Program-made: the position numbers and the translations under genes | In this document: one piece after another, positions 33,910 through 46,780 of the stretch | Numbering within the stretch: the first letter of the stretch is position 1 | Layout of the letters: each line of letters opens with the position of its first letter | The notes under the pieces: model-generated | The model's input: the letters and a program-made list of their open reading frames with translations, nothing else | The model's database searches: none | Told to the model about the DNA's origin: nothing | DNA from: Cristatella mucedo | Lineage: Eukaryota > Bryozoa > Phylactolaemata > Cristatellidae | DNA: 64,000 nt | Reading direction: 5' to 3' | Assembly: GCA_009760855.2 (NCBI GenBank) | Contig: WPIO01000010.1 | Location: 4,232,001 to 4,296,000 of the forward strand

Positions 33910-35659
33910 TACTACTTCACCTACACATAAGGACGAGCCGGCTAATCTGGCTTACATATTTTTCTTGTTTACTTACTCATAGGTATCTATAAAATGTGAT
34001 ACTGTAGCTCTCTTTTCGCACGGTTCCAAAAAACACAGTTTAGAATCTACAGCCAGTCCTAAATGAGGTTAATTGGCTGGTCGTTTAATCCAAGAAATTT
34101 GGCCACATGTTTCTTTCATTAAAAGAGCTTCGATGGCTCACGGTCGAACTACAGAAGCAGCCTTACTTTGGCAGAATTCTGCAGAGCCCTCTCTTGCTTT
34201 GCTCTTTCAGCCCCTGAGTGCCTCAAGGTCATGTCGGAGTAATATAAATATAAAGGTTAAGTGTATCTCCGTGTCCTGCTACTGACTTTAGCTATCTATC
34301 AGAATGTGACTGGAAAAAAGCGTTACATTAAGGTAATCATTAAGGAACATCGTAAGAATATCATACTTCTGGTCTTTGTTTAGTTCAACCTCTGGTCCCG
34401 TAGTAAAGGGCTACTATTACTACAGAGCATCACATTTCGACAAGCTAAGCAGCACCAATAGATATGAATTGAGGTAGATTCGGGAAAGAAAACCTTAGGA
34501 CTCAATCTTTCCCTTGTCGCCCAATGCAATTTAGACAATTCTCGATCAAAAGTTTCTTCATTTTTTGCTGCCCTAGACTGTGTTTCATCACATGCATTTT
34601 CTCATGTTCATCGTTCCGCCCAGAGTGCATATCCTTTTTTTGTCATTGGCGCCGGCCCTGGAAACATCTTTTTTGATGCCTTCTTTGCTGTGCTGCATTC
34701 TTGTGTCGGTAGGATGGCTATAGGCATTTTGAATCATCTTGCAATTGACATCCAATTGGCCAATTTCGCGATATTGCTTTCGAACTTAATGCGAGACCCA
34801 TTAGTGCTTCTTTTATATGGATGTGCACGGATAGCTATCGTTTTTTCACAAAAGGGGTGTTGGCTAGCCGCTGTCTTCAACTGAGACTACTGTGTAATCT
34901 GCTGGATTGGCAGCTCGTTCTTTCATGCATTCCGTTTAGCTACTGTGTAGATTATGGATGATACTGATTACCATGTCATAATCGAGCTTTGATTTTTATG
35001 TTAATGCGTATACATCGTTATGCTTTTCACATGTAGGCAACATCTACAGCATACGAAATCTGTCAAAGGAGAAGGCTGCCTATTTAATTTTTACGCAATT
35101 CGACCTTACCCTTGTCCCCAGCGACAACTCTTCGCTGCGACTCGTCGAAGACCAGAAGCTGGGTTTGGACTCGGAAGCCGATGACGATGATAATCAATTA
35201 TCTTCAGCTGACATATAATTTCATGCTCGTACAATGGCGACTGCTAGTCACTTGGCCTGTCGTATATTTTCTTGTTAATCTTTACGTTTGCACTGTGACT
35301 CTCAACGTCATGGTCTGGTACATAGAAACTTGTGCCATGCTTTGATGTTGTATATATTTCTTTGTAGAATTAACGTATGTGTACATATTTGCATGCTGAG
35401 TTGGTACAAATATTACAATATACGTATACCCACACTGAAAGATATCCTCTGCAGACCCGATTACAATGAACCTACTTGGATCTCACATTAGAATTTGTAA
35501 TAACAAGTATTTGTTTTAAATACAATTTCCAGTATTTAATAAGGAGCACACATCACCAAGTAGTCATTAGTAGTTATTTTGCATCGTCTTGCATTTTATA
35601 TCAATTGGCCTAATTTGATATATTACACTAGAACGATATACAAGCGATATACACCTGAT
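33910..35659. other. no feature recognised
   Basis: AT-rich unique-looking DNA between two LINE fragments; short frames only. Confidence 0.45.
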
Positions 35660-36195
35660 ATACACTGGAACGAATCGTTTCGGACTGGCTGAACTCATAT
35701 ATTGAAACTTCAAACCTTGCTAGTAAGTTCCATTCTGGGTTAGAGCTAATAACTCCACAGAATCAGCATTGCTTAGGGTGTACAACGACCTACGTATAAA
35801 TGCTGACATGGGAAGAGTATCTCAGCTTGTTTTGTTCGATCTTTCGGCAGCTTTTGATACTACCGATCAACAAGTTCTTCTTCAGCACCTTTCATCTCGC
35901 CTGGGCATCACTGGCACTGCTCTGCAATGGTCCAGGGCCTATCTAAGCGGGAGACTCCAGAGTATTGACGTGAATGGACAAAGATGATCCGAGGTACCTC
36001 TGAAATATGGGGTACCTCAGGGTTCCGTGCTAGGTCCGGCTCTTATCACGTTTTATACTCTCCCTCTTGCCGATATGATTGCCAAGCACAATCTAGGTTT
36101 TCACTTCTATAAGGATGACACTCAGTTGTACCTTTGCTTTGATCTCTCCCAGCCTTCGAGCACCTCGAGTTCTCCCAACACCTTTGGTCTTCTCC
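35660..36195 (+). mobile_element. LINE family A RT fragment with altered catalytic box
   Basis: The fragment encodes LLVRVYNDLRINADMG-like sequence, FDLSAAFDTTDQQVLLQHL, a [12 protein letters not shown] segment and VPQGSVLGP, then [14 protein letters not shown], where YADD has become YKDD. It ends at about 36195 with no 3' UTR. Confidence 0.8.
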
Positions 36196-36844
36196 TTTCG
36201 TCCATACCTGCGGTCATTAGTTGTGCTTGGCTGAGCCAGACGCCCCAACCCTGCGAACACAGCCAATGCCATCGCTCGAGCACACGGCCTAAACTGCCAT
36301 GAAATTCTTGCGGGTCTTGCCAGCTAAATGAGAGTTTTACAGGTCCTGCTCATCCAAAAGAAAAATCCTGCCTCTGCCACTGCCAGCTAGGAGTATCTTA
36401 ACCACCTCACACTTGGTGGCTACACAAATTGTCATGATCCGAAGATCTCACAGCCACCGTCTCTATTTGTTCTGCAGCTATGTACTTTAAAATTCTGGCT
36501 TGTAACATATGCTTGTTACAGAACGAGCAATCACACCGCGACGGTGGCTTTCGGAGACTTATGGCGTTGCCCGAAATGGCTGACCCGAACGAACTTCGCC
36601 CATTAGCTCGGTAGTGCTACCAATTGGAATTGGTGCCGCCCGATGCAATGCAGCACCCTGATTACCCTCGACATGCCTCATCAGGCCAGCCGTCCTAAAC
36701 ACTCGGGCTCTTCGGAGCTACTGCTTGGAGCTCTGTTTAGCTCTCATTAGAGAGTTATTACTTTGGAATGTGTATGGTTTAGCGGCCTCTTCCCCACGAA
36801 TATCCCAAAGCCCATGCTAGATGCTTTTCCTGCAGCATAGCGGT

Positions 36845-37040
36845 TAGCTGATAGCTAATAGCTGATTTAACTGTCTCATTTACAGTTAAGGCCTTTCTGC
36901 AGCTAACTATTGAATACATTCACACTGTATATGGCTGCAAAAGAGCCGTAACCGCTACCACTACGGCTTGCAGTAGGCAATTCAGGTTCGCTCACGACTC
37001 GAACCCGCGACATGGATCGTAAAGAGTGCGAACCTTCCCT
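36845..37040 (-). mobile_element. tRNA-derived SINE, interrupted
   Basis: The antisense body start (AGCTGATTTAACTGTCTC) is separated by about 60 unrelated bases from the rest (GCCGTAACCGCTACCACTAC, then ACTCGAACCCGCGACATGG). Confidence 0.6.
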
Positions 37041-37384
37041 CCCGATCTAACATAGCTGCGAACGATTTTGCTGACCTCACAATCCTAAACGGCGTTTTTT
37101 TCAACTTAAGCCAGTTTCTTCTTGTTAGGCCCGTTTGTTGTAACTGTGTAACAGTTATTTTCCGTGGGCTATACGTGTCATTTCTTAAATGCTTTTGCCT
37201 CACAGGTATAGCTTAGGCCCACTATTCCAGCGAAACTTGGCTTTTGTGATCAGGACAGTATTAGCTTCTATTAACCAACTTATGATAACAAAGATGACCT
37301 ATTCGCGTCTTACGGTTAACGTTTAGTCAGAAAGAATAGCAAATGAATAAAAATTAGCATGTATTACTCTGAAGTTACGCAACA

Positions 37385-37620
37385 ATTACCATTGTGCTTA
37401 TGCGTGCTGACACTGTTCATGCTGCCACTAACCACATTTGCATGCTGACCCAGTGCATGTAACCCCTAACCATGTTATTCATTTTGTTTGTTTTTCAAGC
37501 ATGATTTTACTTACTATTCTATTGCGTATCACTTTGCAGCAAATGTAAAGCGCCTAGAAAGAGATTAAGTTCTCTGAGGGCGCTTTATCAAGTGCAATAT
37601 TATTATTATTATTATTATTG
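37385..37620 (+). mobile_element. LINE family A 3' UTR only
   Basis: GTGCTTATGCGTGCTGACAC through the hairpin to (TTA)n. The copy is truncated just after the coding end and is otherwise nearly identical to the 32.5-kb copy, so it is probably a young insertion. Confidence 0.82.
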
Positions 37621-39480
37621 AAAGGGGTTTCGAAATCAGTAGATGCTATATATGCGCGGCAGTGCAGCAAATCACTTTTGAGAAGATACCCTTAAAGCAC
37701 AGTCCCCTAAAATGTTTTTGCTAAACTACATTTGGTAATGCTGTTCAAAGTTTAGTATTCTGGCGAAAGAAATCCCCCTTGCTACTCTAAGTCACCTCTC
37801 TTTTTTTCTTCTATTTCTCAATCTGAACGTCATTGTGATACACTTTCAGGGTCATTCTGAATCCAATTTTGACATTGCTATTTCCGAGAACTAGAACCAG
37901 ATAATCCTAGTTTCCAGGATTGTTATTGCCCAGAAAACTGTGAACCACTGCAACGGAGCTGTTCCAAGCAGCTTTCTCCGCCCGGTTCAGCTTCTTGGTG
38001 ACGTGGTCCCGCTATGATATTCTGTATCTATATTCCGACAAAGATACCAGCTTTGACTAAAGGGACTTACTTGAAAACTGCCGACTCATTCATTAATTAA
38101 AACCATGGCAAATTGCTTGATGAGCCCTAAACTTGTGTGCAGTGGTGGTATAGCACCTGCCAATGGTCTAACGGTGTCCCACTTGGTGTTCCTTATTCTG
38201 TACAAGAGTTACCCTTAGATGCGTCTTCTAAACTATTGGCTTCCTGTTGTTGAGGTCGACGGCATTTCACGTGGCAGGAAACAGGGGAAGACCTCCCGAA
38301 TAAGACCGTCACCCGATCTCATAGGGTGCTCGCAGAGAGCACAAGAAGAAGTAACCCTCCGTGCACCGCAACACAAACTATTGCCAATATGGCTAATGAT
38401 GTTTAACCTTGGCATTGTCTGCCCACATCATGCTCGTCTGCATTTATTCAATGAAACTATGTTGGCAGACCTGAGACTAATGAAGTTAGTGAGAATATGG
38501 ATAGAAGTAGCTTCCCCAAGTCGGCAAAATGACTAAGAGAAGTCGAAACGTAGTAAGCATGAGAGTCGATGATAATCGTAGTAGGCATCGGTGCGTAGTC
38601 GTATCGTAGTAAGCATCGATGAGCAGTGGCTGCCATCAAAAAGCATCTGCATACGACTCAGCCATATTGGTGCATTGCACATGGATGAACGACGGATCCT
38701 CGTTGGGCATGTGCGCCACGTGGGAAGGCTTTTTTCTGAGGGTGACTGATGCTTATCTGCAGTTTGTAGGCTTAAGGGTTTAGGTTGCACAGCAGATAAG
38801 CAGTTTGCCATGTTTACGCTTTAGGTTTAGATTGTAGCTAATGGTTTAGATTTATGGCATCATAGATAAGCAATAAAGGCATTTAAAGGTGTATGGCTTA
38901 GTTTTGAATAGGCACATTAGGATCTTATTACTGCAGATAAGCGTTCAGTAAGGTATGCAGATTAGGGTGAAGGCCGGGAAATTTATGGCTTTCCTGTTTT
39001 GAAGCCGAGACTGCCTGCACGTAGACTTAGGTTGCATGTTGGGCAGGGGAGGGGGACAGATAGTCCAAACTATGTAAAGAGGCAAAGCACAAGCAGCGGC
39101 AGTTTTTTCGGAGGGTCAGGAAATTCAGAACGAACCGTGTCAGATGGAGGTGTCCGAGTTGGCCGGAGTGCCCCAGCAGCCGTAAACTAGCAAAGTAAAT
39201 GTGTAAGAGAGTCAGCGGAGCGGAGCCAGACAGCGAGTTGGCCAGCCAGCGCTCTACCTAGTTTGAGCCTTTGCCGCGAACGGAACGGGGCAGGCGTACT
39301 CGCCACCAGTCGCCTACGGCAGGAACTCCTGGGTCAGGCGTTCGACAGAAGGTCCGACAGGCGGACGAGGCGCGTTAGATCAGGTGGCACCGGTGCACGC
39401 GGTAGGTAGCTCCCTTTAGGAGATGGGTCTTCTTCTGATCGGCATTCAATGCCTGCATTCGCATCTTTAAGTAGTCGTAG
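37621..39480. other. unassigned stretch with one coding-like frame
   Basis: Mostly non-coding. The frame 38999-39190 (plus) starts after a possible acceptor (CTTTCCTGTTTTGAAG) and includes VKRQSTSSGSFFGGSGNSER and VSDGGVRVGRSAPAAVN before a stop; it could be a C-terminal exon of an unknown gene. GC content rises from 39000 to 39420. Confidence 0.3.
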
Positions 39481-39487
39481 CATTTAC

Positions 39488-40174
39488 ATAAACTCACTGC
39501 TTACTGGCCTACCAGCATGTGCGATCAGGCGATTGCAGCTGGTGCAAAACTCTGCAGCTAGGCTTGTCTGTCGTGAGCGTCGCAGTTGCCACATTACTCC
39601 ACTTCTCGCCGACCTGCACTGGCTTCCAGTCAAGCAACGGATTGACTTCAAGGTTTTGTCGCTCACTCTTAGGTCCCTTCATTCTATGGCTTCAGCCTAT
39701 CTGTCAGATATACTACCCCATCAGGCCAAGCATCGTACCACCCGCTTCTCGGAATTCAACAGTCTAGAAATACCTCATACAAACCTTAAATCCTTTGGAG
39801 ACCGTGCATTTAGTTCGTATGCTCCCAAAGCCTGGAACTCCCTCCCGACCTGCGTCAAAACATCCCCTGACCTGACCACATTTAAAAGGAACCTAAAAAC
39901 ACACCTATTTAGGACAGCATTTAGTGGGTCCCTGTGATTCGTCTTTGATGCTTATGCGTGCTGACACTGTGCATGCTGCCACTAACCACATTTGCATGCT
40001 GACCCTGTGCATGTCACCCCTAACCATATTATTCATCTCGTTTGTTTTTCAAGCATGATTTTACTTACCATTCAATTGCATTTCACTTTACAGCAAATGT
40101 AAAGTGCCTAGAGAGAGATTGAGTTCTCTGAGGGCGCTTTATCAAGTGAATTACTATTATTATTATTATTATTA
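39488..40174 (+). mobile_element. LINE family A, C-terminal coding and 3' end
   Basis: The frame 39449-39937 encodes [20 protein letters not shown] through APKAWNSLP to FRTAFSGSL, nearly identical to the 32.7-kb copy. The 3' UTR, the hairpin and (TTA)n reach 40174. It is one of the least decayed copies. Confidence 0.88.
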
Positions 40175-40489
40175 CGTTACATGGCCATGCCGAGCTCGGC
40201 GCATTATCAAAGGCTCACGAGCCCTGCATCAAGGGCAGCCTCTGACCTTGCGACGGCACTTCTGCTGCTGCAGCATTGGTCTTCTTTCCCAGGCCAAATA
40301 CACGTCCTTTTCCGCTAAAATGTAGCTGACGGTAGAACGATTTGTCGGCTCTGACAGCCGAAAATTCCGCACGATTTGAGCCTATGTTAGCCCGGTTAGT
40401 CCAGTTCGAGCACCTAACCCCTACGCTAAAACACAGGGTCAGACATTGCGACACCAGATTGGGAAGCATTTCAGATTGGTAAGCCGAAG

Positions 40490-41770
40490 CATGATAATAG
40501 AGGTACCTAAAAGGGAATGTCTGATTCTTAAATTCTTTATGCTGCCTGGTTGGATCCGGTGCAGGCCGGTGAGAAATTGTCTATTGCAATAGTTGCGATG
40601 TTTGCAATAGATATCTGGAGTTTCGCACCAAGCATAGGCATGTGCAAGATAACTTGAGAGTAGAGATTTACAGTGGTCTAGATGGGGGTGTCTTGCGTAC
40701 ATGTGCCAGTACGGCTCATGTATACTCGTCTAAGCAGGCTCGTCTAAGGATTTTCTCAGTGGTACAGAGCTGCATATAGGCAGCCTTGCCTGCGTAGCTG
40801 ATATAGTAATCTAATGAAAGCTGGATTTGAAGCAAGATACCAACATTTCTCGCATATGCAAGAGGAGATATGCCGGCCGAGCCCATTTTGAGATTATGCT
40901 TTATAATATCCGATAAACACGGAGGTTTGCCCGGTCGTCTAAAAGTGCTTGCATCCATCCAAGTGCAAATGTCAGCTATGGGTGCTGTAAAGAAGTTAAG
41001 CGTTCTCAATGATTGATGGCAGTGAGGACTGAAAACGCAGATGTAACTGTAAATCATCTCCATAAAATTCCGACTGAATTGGTTTTAGCTATTGCATCGG
41101 CAAGAGGGAGGGTATTGATTTTTAAAAGAAGTCTACCAAGGTAAGATCTTTTGGTTACCCCGTACTTTAAAGTGTCCCAAGATGACCAATGCCAGTTGGC
41201 ATATACGCTCTGAATTTTCCTTACGAGAATAGTGTCAAACACAGCCGAGAGATCCAGCAGATGTAGCTGAGATTTCACCACAGTCAGCATTCCTTGGAAA
41301 GTCGTTATACCTTCGCAACATCGTAAACACTGCGGAGTGATAAGCTATGAAACACGAATGGAACTTGCTTTATTTGAAGATCCAGAATTGGCTACGTAAT
41401 GATTGACCTCGCAACAGCCTTATTGAAGGATGCATTGAATAATATCTGAGGCTAAAGGCATGTTTATCACGATAGATATTCAGAAAACAGCAAATCTCTG
41501 CATATCGTATAGAGAAGAGTAGGTGTAGAATCTTGAGGTCTAGTATTCTGGAAGGCGGGAGAGTAGTCCAGTATGATGTTGCCTTGGATTACCTTGGCCT
41601 TGGGGAGGGACTCTCCGATCTTATCTAGCTTTCGGACGAAGAAGCTGTCAGCCAGACCGCCTGGCCAATCGCTAGTTTAGATACTGACCTGGAAGTAGCT
41701 AAGGAGATGGTTTATGAATTGGTACGAACTACAATAGTCACGGTTTGACAGTCGATGGACAGTCTGTGTG
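40490..41770 (-). mobile_element. old LINE related to family A
   Basis: Degenerate minus-strand coding includes KAAYMQLCTTEKILRRACLD and LLDLSAVFDTI (RT motif A). Upstream linker-like sequence runs to about 41770. It is much more diverged than other family A copies and lacks the 3' tail. Confidence 0.65.
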
Positions 41771-41879
41771 TTCTAATCTCTCGCATGCCTTCTCAAGCTT
41801 CCGCTTCGTAGTTCCATGTTTAAGGACTGCGGTAAATCATGTGGCCCTTGCTGTACTCAGCCAAAATAGCAAAGACGTC

Positions 41880-42070
41880 GTGAATGAATAAATAAATAGA
41901 TCCTAGCTGATTAAGCAGCCTGCTTTTGTATAGCGACAGAAGAGCCTTTACGGCTTTCACCACCGCTTGCAGTGACGATAAAGGATCGCCCACCGCAGGA
42001 ATCGATCCCACGACCTCGGGACTGGGGTCGTGAAAGCAACCGCCTTACCTAGTGTGCCATCACGACTCAC
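41880..42070 (-). mobile_element. tRNA-derived SINE, best copy
   Basis: Read on the minus strand: GTGATGGCACACTAGG (A box), GGGATCGATTCC (B box), AAAGGCTCTTCTGTCGCTAT and GGCTGCTTAATCAGCTAG, then a (TTTA)n-type tail. Confidence 0.8.
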
Positions 42071-42418
42071 CAGTGTGGTCTAATTTCGTCTAATCACGCT
42101 GGCCCGCCTTTGACCTGGCACAGCCCGTCCTCGATGAGCCCCGAAATTCTTGGAAAGGGCTCGGCTGTTCTTGGAAGGAATGCTGGGGCGTGGGGAGAGT
42201 AGGGAGTTACGCCGTGGCTAAGTCCGTGCGTCGAGTGGAGATTCGGACTGACTTAGCGATTGTCTGTTGGTGGCTGCGATCGCTGCTGGTTGGGGACGAG
42301 CCTGCACGAGCCCACGGCATAGATTCGGCGCTTGTCAGACCTAGGCTGGTATTGATCGCCGACGCTGTGTCTGACGGCGGGCTTAGGTAGTTCCGGTGAG
42401 ATCGTCTGACAATAAAAT

Positions 42419-42600
42419 TAATAATAATAATAATAATTAATTTGATATAGCACCCTCAGAGAACTCAAATGTCTTTCTAGGCACTTAACATTTGCTGCAA
42501 AGGAAGCACGATCGAATAGTTTAGTGGTACTCATTCGCAACAAGCATAACATGGTTAGGGGTGACATGCTGAGGGTCAGCATGCAAATATGATTAGCAAA
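42419..42600 (-). mobile_element. LINE family A 3' end
   Basis: (TAA)n, GCACCCTCAGAGAACTCAAA, ACATGGTTAGGGGTGACATG and CAGCATGCAAATATGATTAG match the 3' UTR. Confidence 0.75.
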
Positions 42601-44258
42601 GCCGACCAGCTGACCCGGATGTCTTAGAAGTGGTTGAAGGTCAATGTCAGCTGTCTTGGTCCCGCTCATCCAGAGCATCGGAGTGTCATCGCCGACGGTC
42701 AGAGTCGATCTGTTGAGGTTCCAAGCCTTCACTACTTCGGGGTAGACATGACGCTCTATCTTGCCAGAATTCGCTACCCAGAAGCTGCTGTTCGGCGAAA
42801 GGAAATCGAACCCGTCGTGTAGGCTTGTCCTCGTTGCAATTCAATAGAGCCGGCACCAGTCCCTCGGAGACCCGGCATGTTGAATGCGTTTGAGAACTGG
42901 CAGCGGCTGGCCTGCCATGTAATTCACTTCAAGGGATCTAACCATTGTGGATTGTGGGCCCAGCTGGTTTGCGATTTGTAGGCAAATCCCTGGCTACGGG
43001 AAGAGAGAGGGGGAGAGAGGGGTGGGAGGAGAGAGCTTCCGGGTGAGGAGTCTGGACGAAATTTGGTAACGGATTACTAGCACCATTGGCAGCGTGCTTT
43101 TGTAGGGACTTAGAGCACGAAGTGCTGTAGACCGATTCGAGTGAACTGCCAACGGCTTGAAATTTAGGTAGGAACGTGCGACATTAGATACTCATCCACC
43201 AGTTTTTATTGAATCATGTTACGATGAAAAAAGAGAAACCTGTTTGGGTGGCGTCGCTAAATGGTCGGGAAGCTAGTACATCTCGTCCAGGTCTCGGTCG
43301 CAGAAACAGTCCCAGGCAGTGGCAGAGCCAGGGGCAGGGCCAGAGCCAGGGGCAGAGCGGGGCACTTGCCCCTTTCGGAACAGAGGAAAGTACCTGTATA
43401 CTCGGGCAAATTTCCCCAGACCCAAAGGGTAGGAGAATTGTACCTTGCCCCAACCTGAAAATCCTGGCTCAACTTTTGGCTCCATGGCATCGTCAAAAAT
43501 AATAAAATTTAAAATTTAAAGCATTACTATTATTAAATTATTATTATTAAAACATAAAGGGAGTATTTATTTCACACGCACACTTTTCGAATGGCTGATG
43601 GCTTCAAATGTTGGCCTGATGACCACTAAATTAGAATGATTCACAGTCTCTCTTGAGTGAGAGCACACTGGACGTATCCAAACAGTGCAGGAGATACCAG
43701 GAATGTGTCGATAATTCCCTCGCGTGCTTCTTCGTGAGTTGGTTAGCCAATTCACTGCCCGAATTCAAGCTCTCCACTCCTCTCTAGGTAAACCAAGCTC
43801 ATCACCTCAATTTCTGAAACCTCATTTTCAGAACTCCTGCAGGAGGAAGAAGGTTCGCCGCCCAGAAGTTGCCCTGGTTTGGCTCACAGGTACCTGCCAT
43901 TGTCTTCGAGGTCGTCGAATCGAGTCCTGCGATTTATAGTACATACGGCACCAGTATGGAGATTAGGTTCTCTTAGGGCTCTATGTAAATGATGCATGTA
44001 TATATATTTCCATTTAAAAAGAAATTGCTATGCTCCTTTAGTTAGCCTGAAGCGGCACCACGAAGGGTCGCTGCCTCCAAGCAGACTAATTTCGCCCCAT
44101 CGTAAAGAAAACTGGGTTGCCCCTCCAGAAAACACCTTGAAGCTTCGCATCGAATGCTCATAAGGACGCAGGAAAAGCTAAGCGGAAATGGTGCCTCTTT
44201 AGCTGAAACTTAGATGATACAAAATCAATTCAGAGGAAGACACTATGTTTTGTAGAGT
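42601..44258. other. unassigned stretch
   Basis: It contains the short GC-rich repeat at 43.3 kb and a purine-rich run GAGAGAGGGGGAGAGAGG near 43003. No gene or complete element is seen. Confidence 0.35.
43310..43370. repeat. short GC-rich imperfect tandem repeat
   Basis: CAGAGCCAGGGGCAG units repeat about three times, followed by GGGGCACTTGCCCC. The overlapping ORF (43209-43502) reads SQGQGQSQGQ and is probably not a gene. Confidence 0.6.
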
Positions 44259-45905
44259 TAATAATAATAATAATAATAATAATGCACTTGATAAAACGCC
44301 CTCAGAACTCAATCTCTTTCTAGGCACTATACGGTTTGCAGCAAATGAGACACGATCAACTGGTGAGTGGTATCATATTTGATAAACAACATGAATAACA
44401 TGGTTAGGAGTGACATGCACAGTTTCAGCATGCAAGTGTGGTTAGTGGCAGCATGCACAGTGTCAGCACGCATAAGCACACAAAGGACGAATCACAGGGA
44501 CCCACTAAATGCTGTCCTAAATAGGTGTGTTTTTAAGTTCTTTTTAAATTTGGTCAAGTCGGGGATGTTCTGACGCAAGTCGGGAGTGAGTTCCTGACTT
44601 TGGGAGCATACGAACTAAATGCACGGTCTCAAAAGGATTTAAGGTTTTTGTACGAGGTATTGGTAAACTAGGATTCCGCAAAGCAGGTGGTTCGATGCTT
44701 GGCCTGGTGGGGGAGTAGATTTGAGATAGACTGGAACCAAAGAATGAAGTGACCTAAAAGTGAGTGACAAAACCTTGAAGTCGATGCATTGCTTGACTGG
44801 GAGCCAGTGCAGGTCGGCTAGAAGTGGTGCGATGTGGCAACTGCGACGCTCACGACAGACAAGCTTGGCTGCCGTGTTTTGCACCAGCTGTAATCGCCTG
44901 ATTACACATGCCGGTAGGACAGCCAGCAGTGAGTTACAGAAGTGAAGACGGGATGTCACAAATGCATGGAACAACTTAAATGTGTTATCGTTATCTAAAC
45001 AAGCCCGAATTTTAGCAATGTTATGTAGCTGAAAGTAGGCAGACTTGACTGTGGAGCTGATGTGGTCGTCTAACGAAATGTCACTTTGGAACATGACACC
45101 TAGATTTCGTGCAGATTCAACAGGAGATATGCTGGTGGAAGAGCTGATTTTTGAGCGGAGCGTCAGCCTTCCCAATTTCTGAATAACACTTGGTTTGCCC
45201 ATTAATAATAAGTTGGTTGTATCATCATTCAATTTAAGAAAATGTTCTGCTATCCATGTGGGGATGTCATCAATACATGGACCAAGAGAATTGAGAGAAT
45301 CCGAGGTGCTCTAAGACTGGGAGGGATCAAAGCAAAGGACAAGTGAGTGTCATCCACATAGAAGTGAAAGCCTAGATTGTGCTTGGCAATCACATCAGCA
45401 AGAGGGACAGTATAAACCGTGAAAAGAACCGGACCATGCACGGAGCCCTGAGGTACACCATATTTCAGATGTACCTCGGATGATCTTTGTCCATTCACTT
45501 CAATACTCTGGAGTCTCCCGCTTAGATAGGACCTGAACCATTGCAGAGCAGTGCCAGTGATGCCCAGGCGAGATGAAAGGTGCTGAAGAAGAATTTGTTG
45601 ATAGATAGTATCAAAAGCTGCCGAAAGATCGAGCAAAACAAGCAGAGATACTCTACCCATGTCAGCATTTCTAAGTAGGTCGTTGTACACCCGAAGCAAT
45701 ACTGACTCTGTGGAGTGATTAGCTCTAAAGCCAGACTGGAGCTTAATAGCAAGGTTGGAAGTTTCAATGTATGAGTTCAGCAGGTCTGTGACGGCTCGTT
45801 CCAATGTTTTTAATAGGAATGGTAGAAGGGAGACTGGGCGGTAGTTGCTCAAGTTCTCTTGGTCTAGTGTCGCTTTCATGAGAAGTGGCCTGACTACAGT
45901 TTTGA
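44259..45905 (-). mobile_element. LINE family A, 1.65-kb copy with RT
   Basis: The tail and hairpin lie at 44259-44340. Coding is in two main frames broken near 45240. It includes upstream RT motifs missing elsewhere: NYRPVSLLPFLLKTLERAV, GFRANHSTESVLLRVYNDLL, LLDLSAAFDTIYQQ (motif A) and [17 protein letters not shown]. The catalytic box is FHFYVDDTHL (YVDD). Frameshifts and stops make it dead. Confidence 0.88.
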
Positions 45906-46139
45906 TGCACTATATTTCGCTCGCTCCATTCCAATCGCGATCGAAGAGGAAGAATTGACGAGTGCAAAAATACAAGGCGTCAGCAGCCACTGCCAAATAT
46001 TCCCGTTGTACAGCACACCTAGACTCGTAGCAGCGCTAGCAGTCGCCGTTCGCGGTAGCTCAACATTCCACTGAAGCGTTGGGGTCAACTTGGCCCATTC
46101 AACTATACATTCAGCAAACGAATAGAGAGATTTTTACGT

Positions 46140-46780
46140 GTGGACAGGTAGAAAGGGCTCAAAGTACAGGTACAACTGTATTATCTGCATATAAATAAAA
46201 GCGTAGATGACACTTGGCGATCATTTTGGCAATAGGTAGAGAAAACATGTGAAAATTAGTGATCTGAGCTGAGATCCCTGCGGCGCCCAGTAGTTTATGT
46301 GCTCCTGTGATGACATTTGGCCATTCATATCTATGGTCTGGAGCCTCCCACTGCAAATATATGGATCTCAGAAGGAGAGCCACCGGTATTGATTCTAGAG
46401 GGCTAGAGGTCTTCTCAGACTAGGACATGGGCTTCGAGATTTGGTTTCTAAAGTTAGGCTTGAAGGTGGACATTGAAGTAAAGGCAAGACCTAAGAGGGG
46501 GAGTCCAGTGAGGATATTTCTGAAGGAGAGGAGTCCAATTGGGACGATACCCGCAACCTTGGGGATGGACTCTCTTACCTTATTTATCTTGCTTACAAAG
46601 GAGCTAGAGAAGTAATTTGCTGGATCGCCACGAGAATCCATAGGTAAGGTGGTGCTCAGGGAGTGGTTAAGAAGATGGTTGATGGTCGATATTCAAATTT
46701 TAGATTTTATATCCGTGATTCGACCACGTTTTTATAGAAGCTGGACTTGGCCTTCGCTAGAAAAGGTTGTACGAGTTACA
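46140..46780 (-). mobile_element. old LINE fragment: RT piece and linker
   Basis: Minus-strand pieces encode FYLYADNT (decayed catalytic box) and, in 46641-46420, GDPANYFSSSFVSKINKVRE, the linker upstream of RT. It lies just upstream of the 44.3-kb copy but is more diverged, so it is a separate insertion. Confidence 0.6.

Noticed and set aside
42080-43160. Third LTR element suggested by a CAATAAAATT motif and a purine run
   Set aside because: I found no matching pair of direct repeats, no target duplication and no gag or pol motif.
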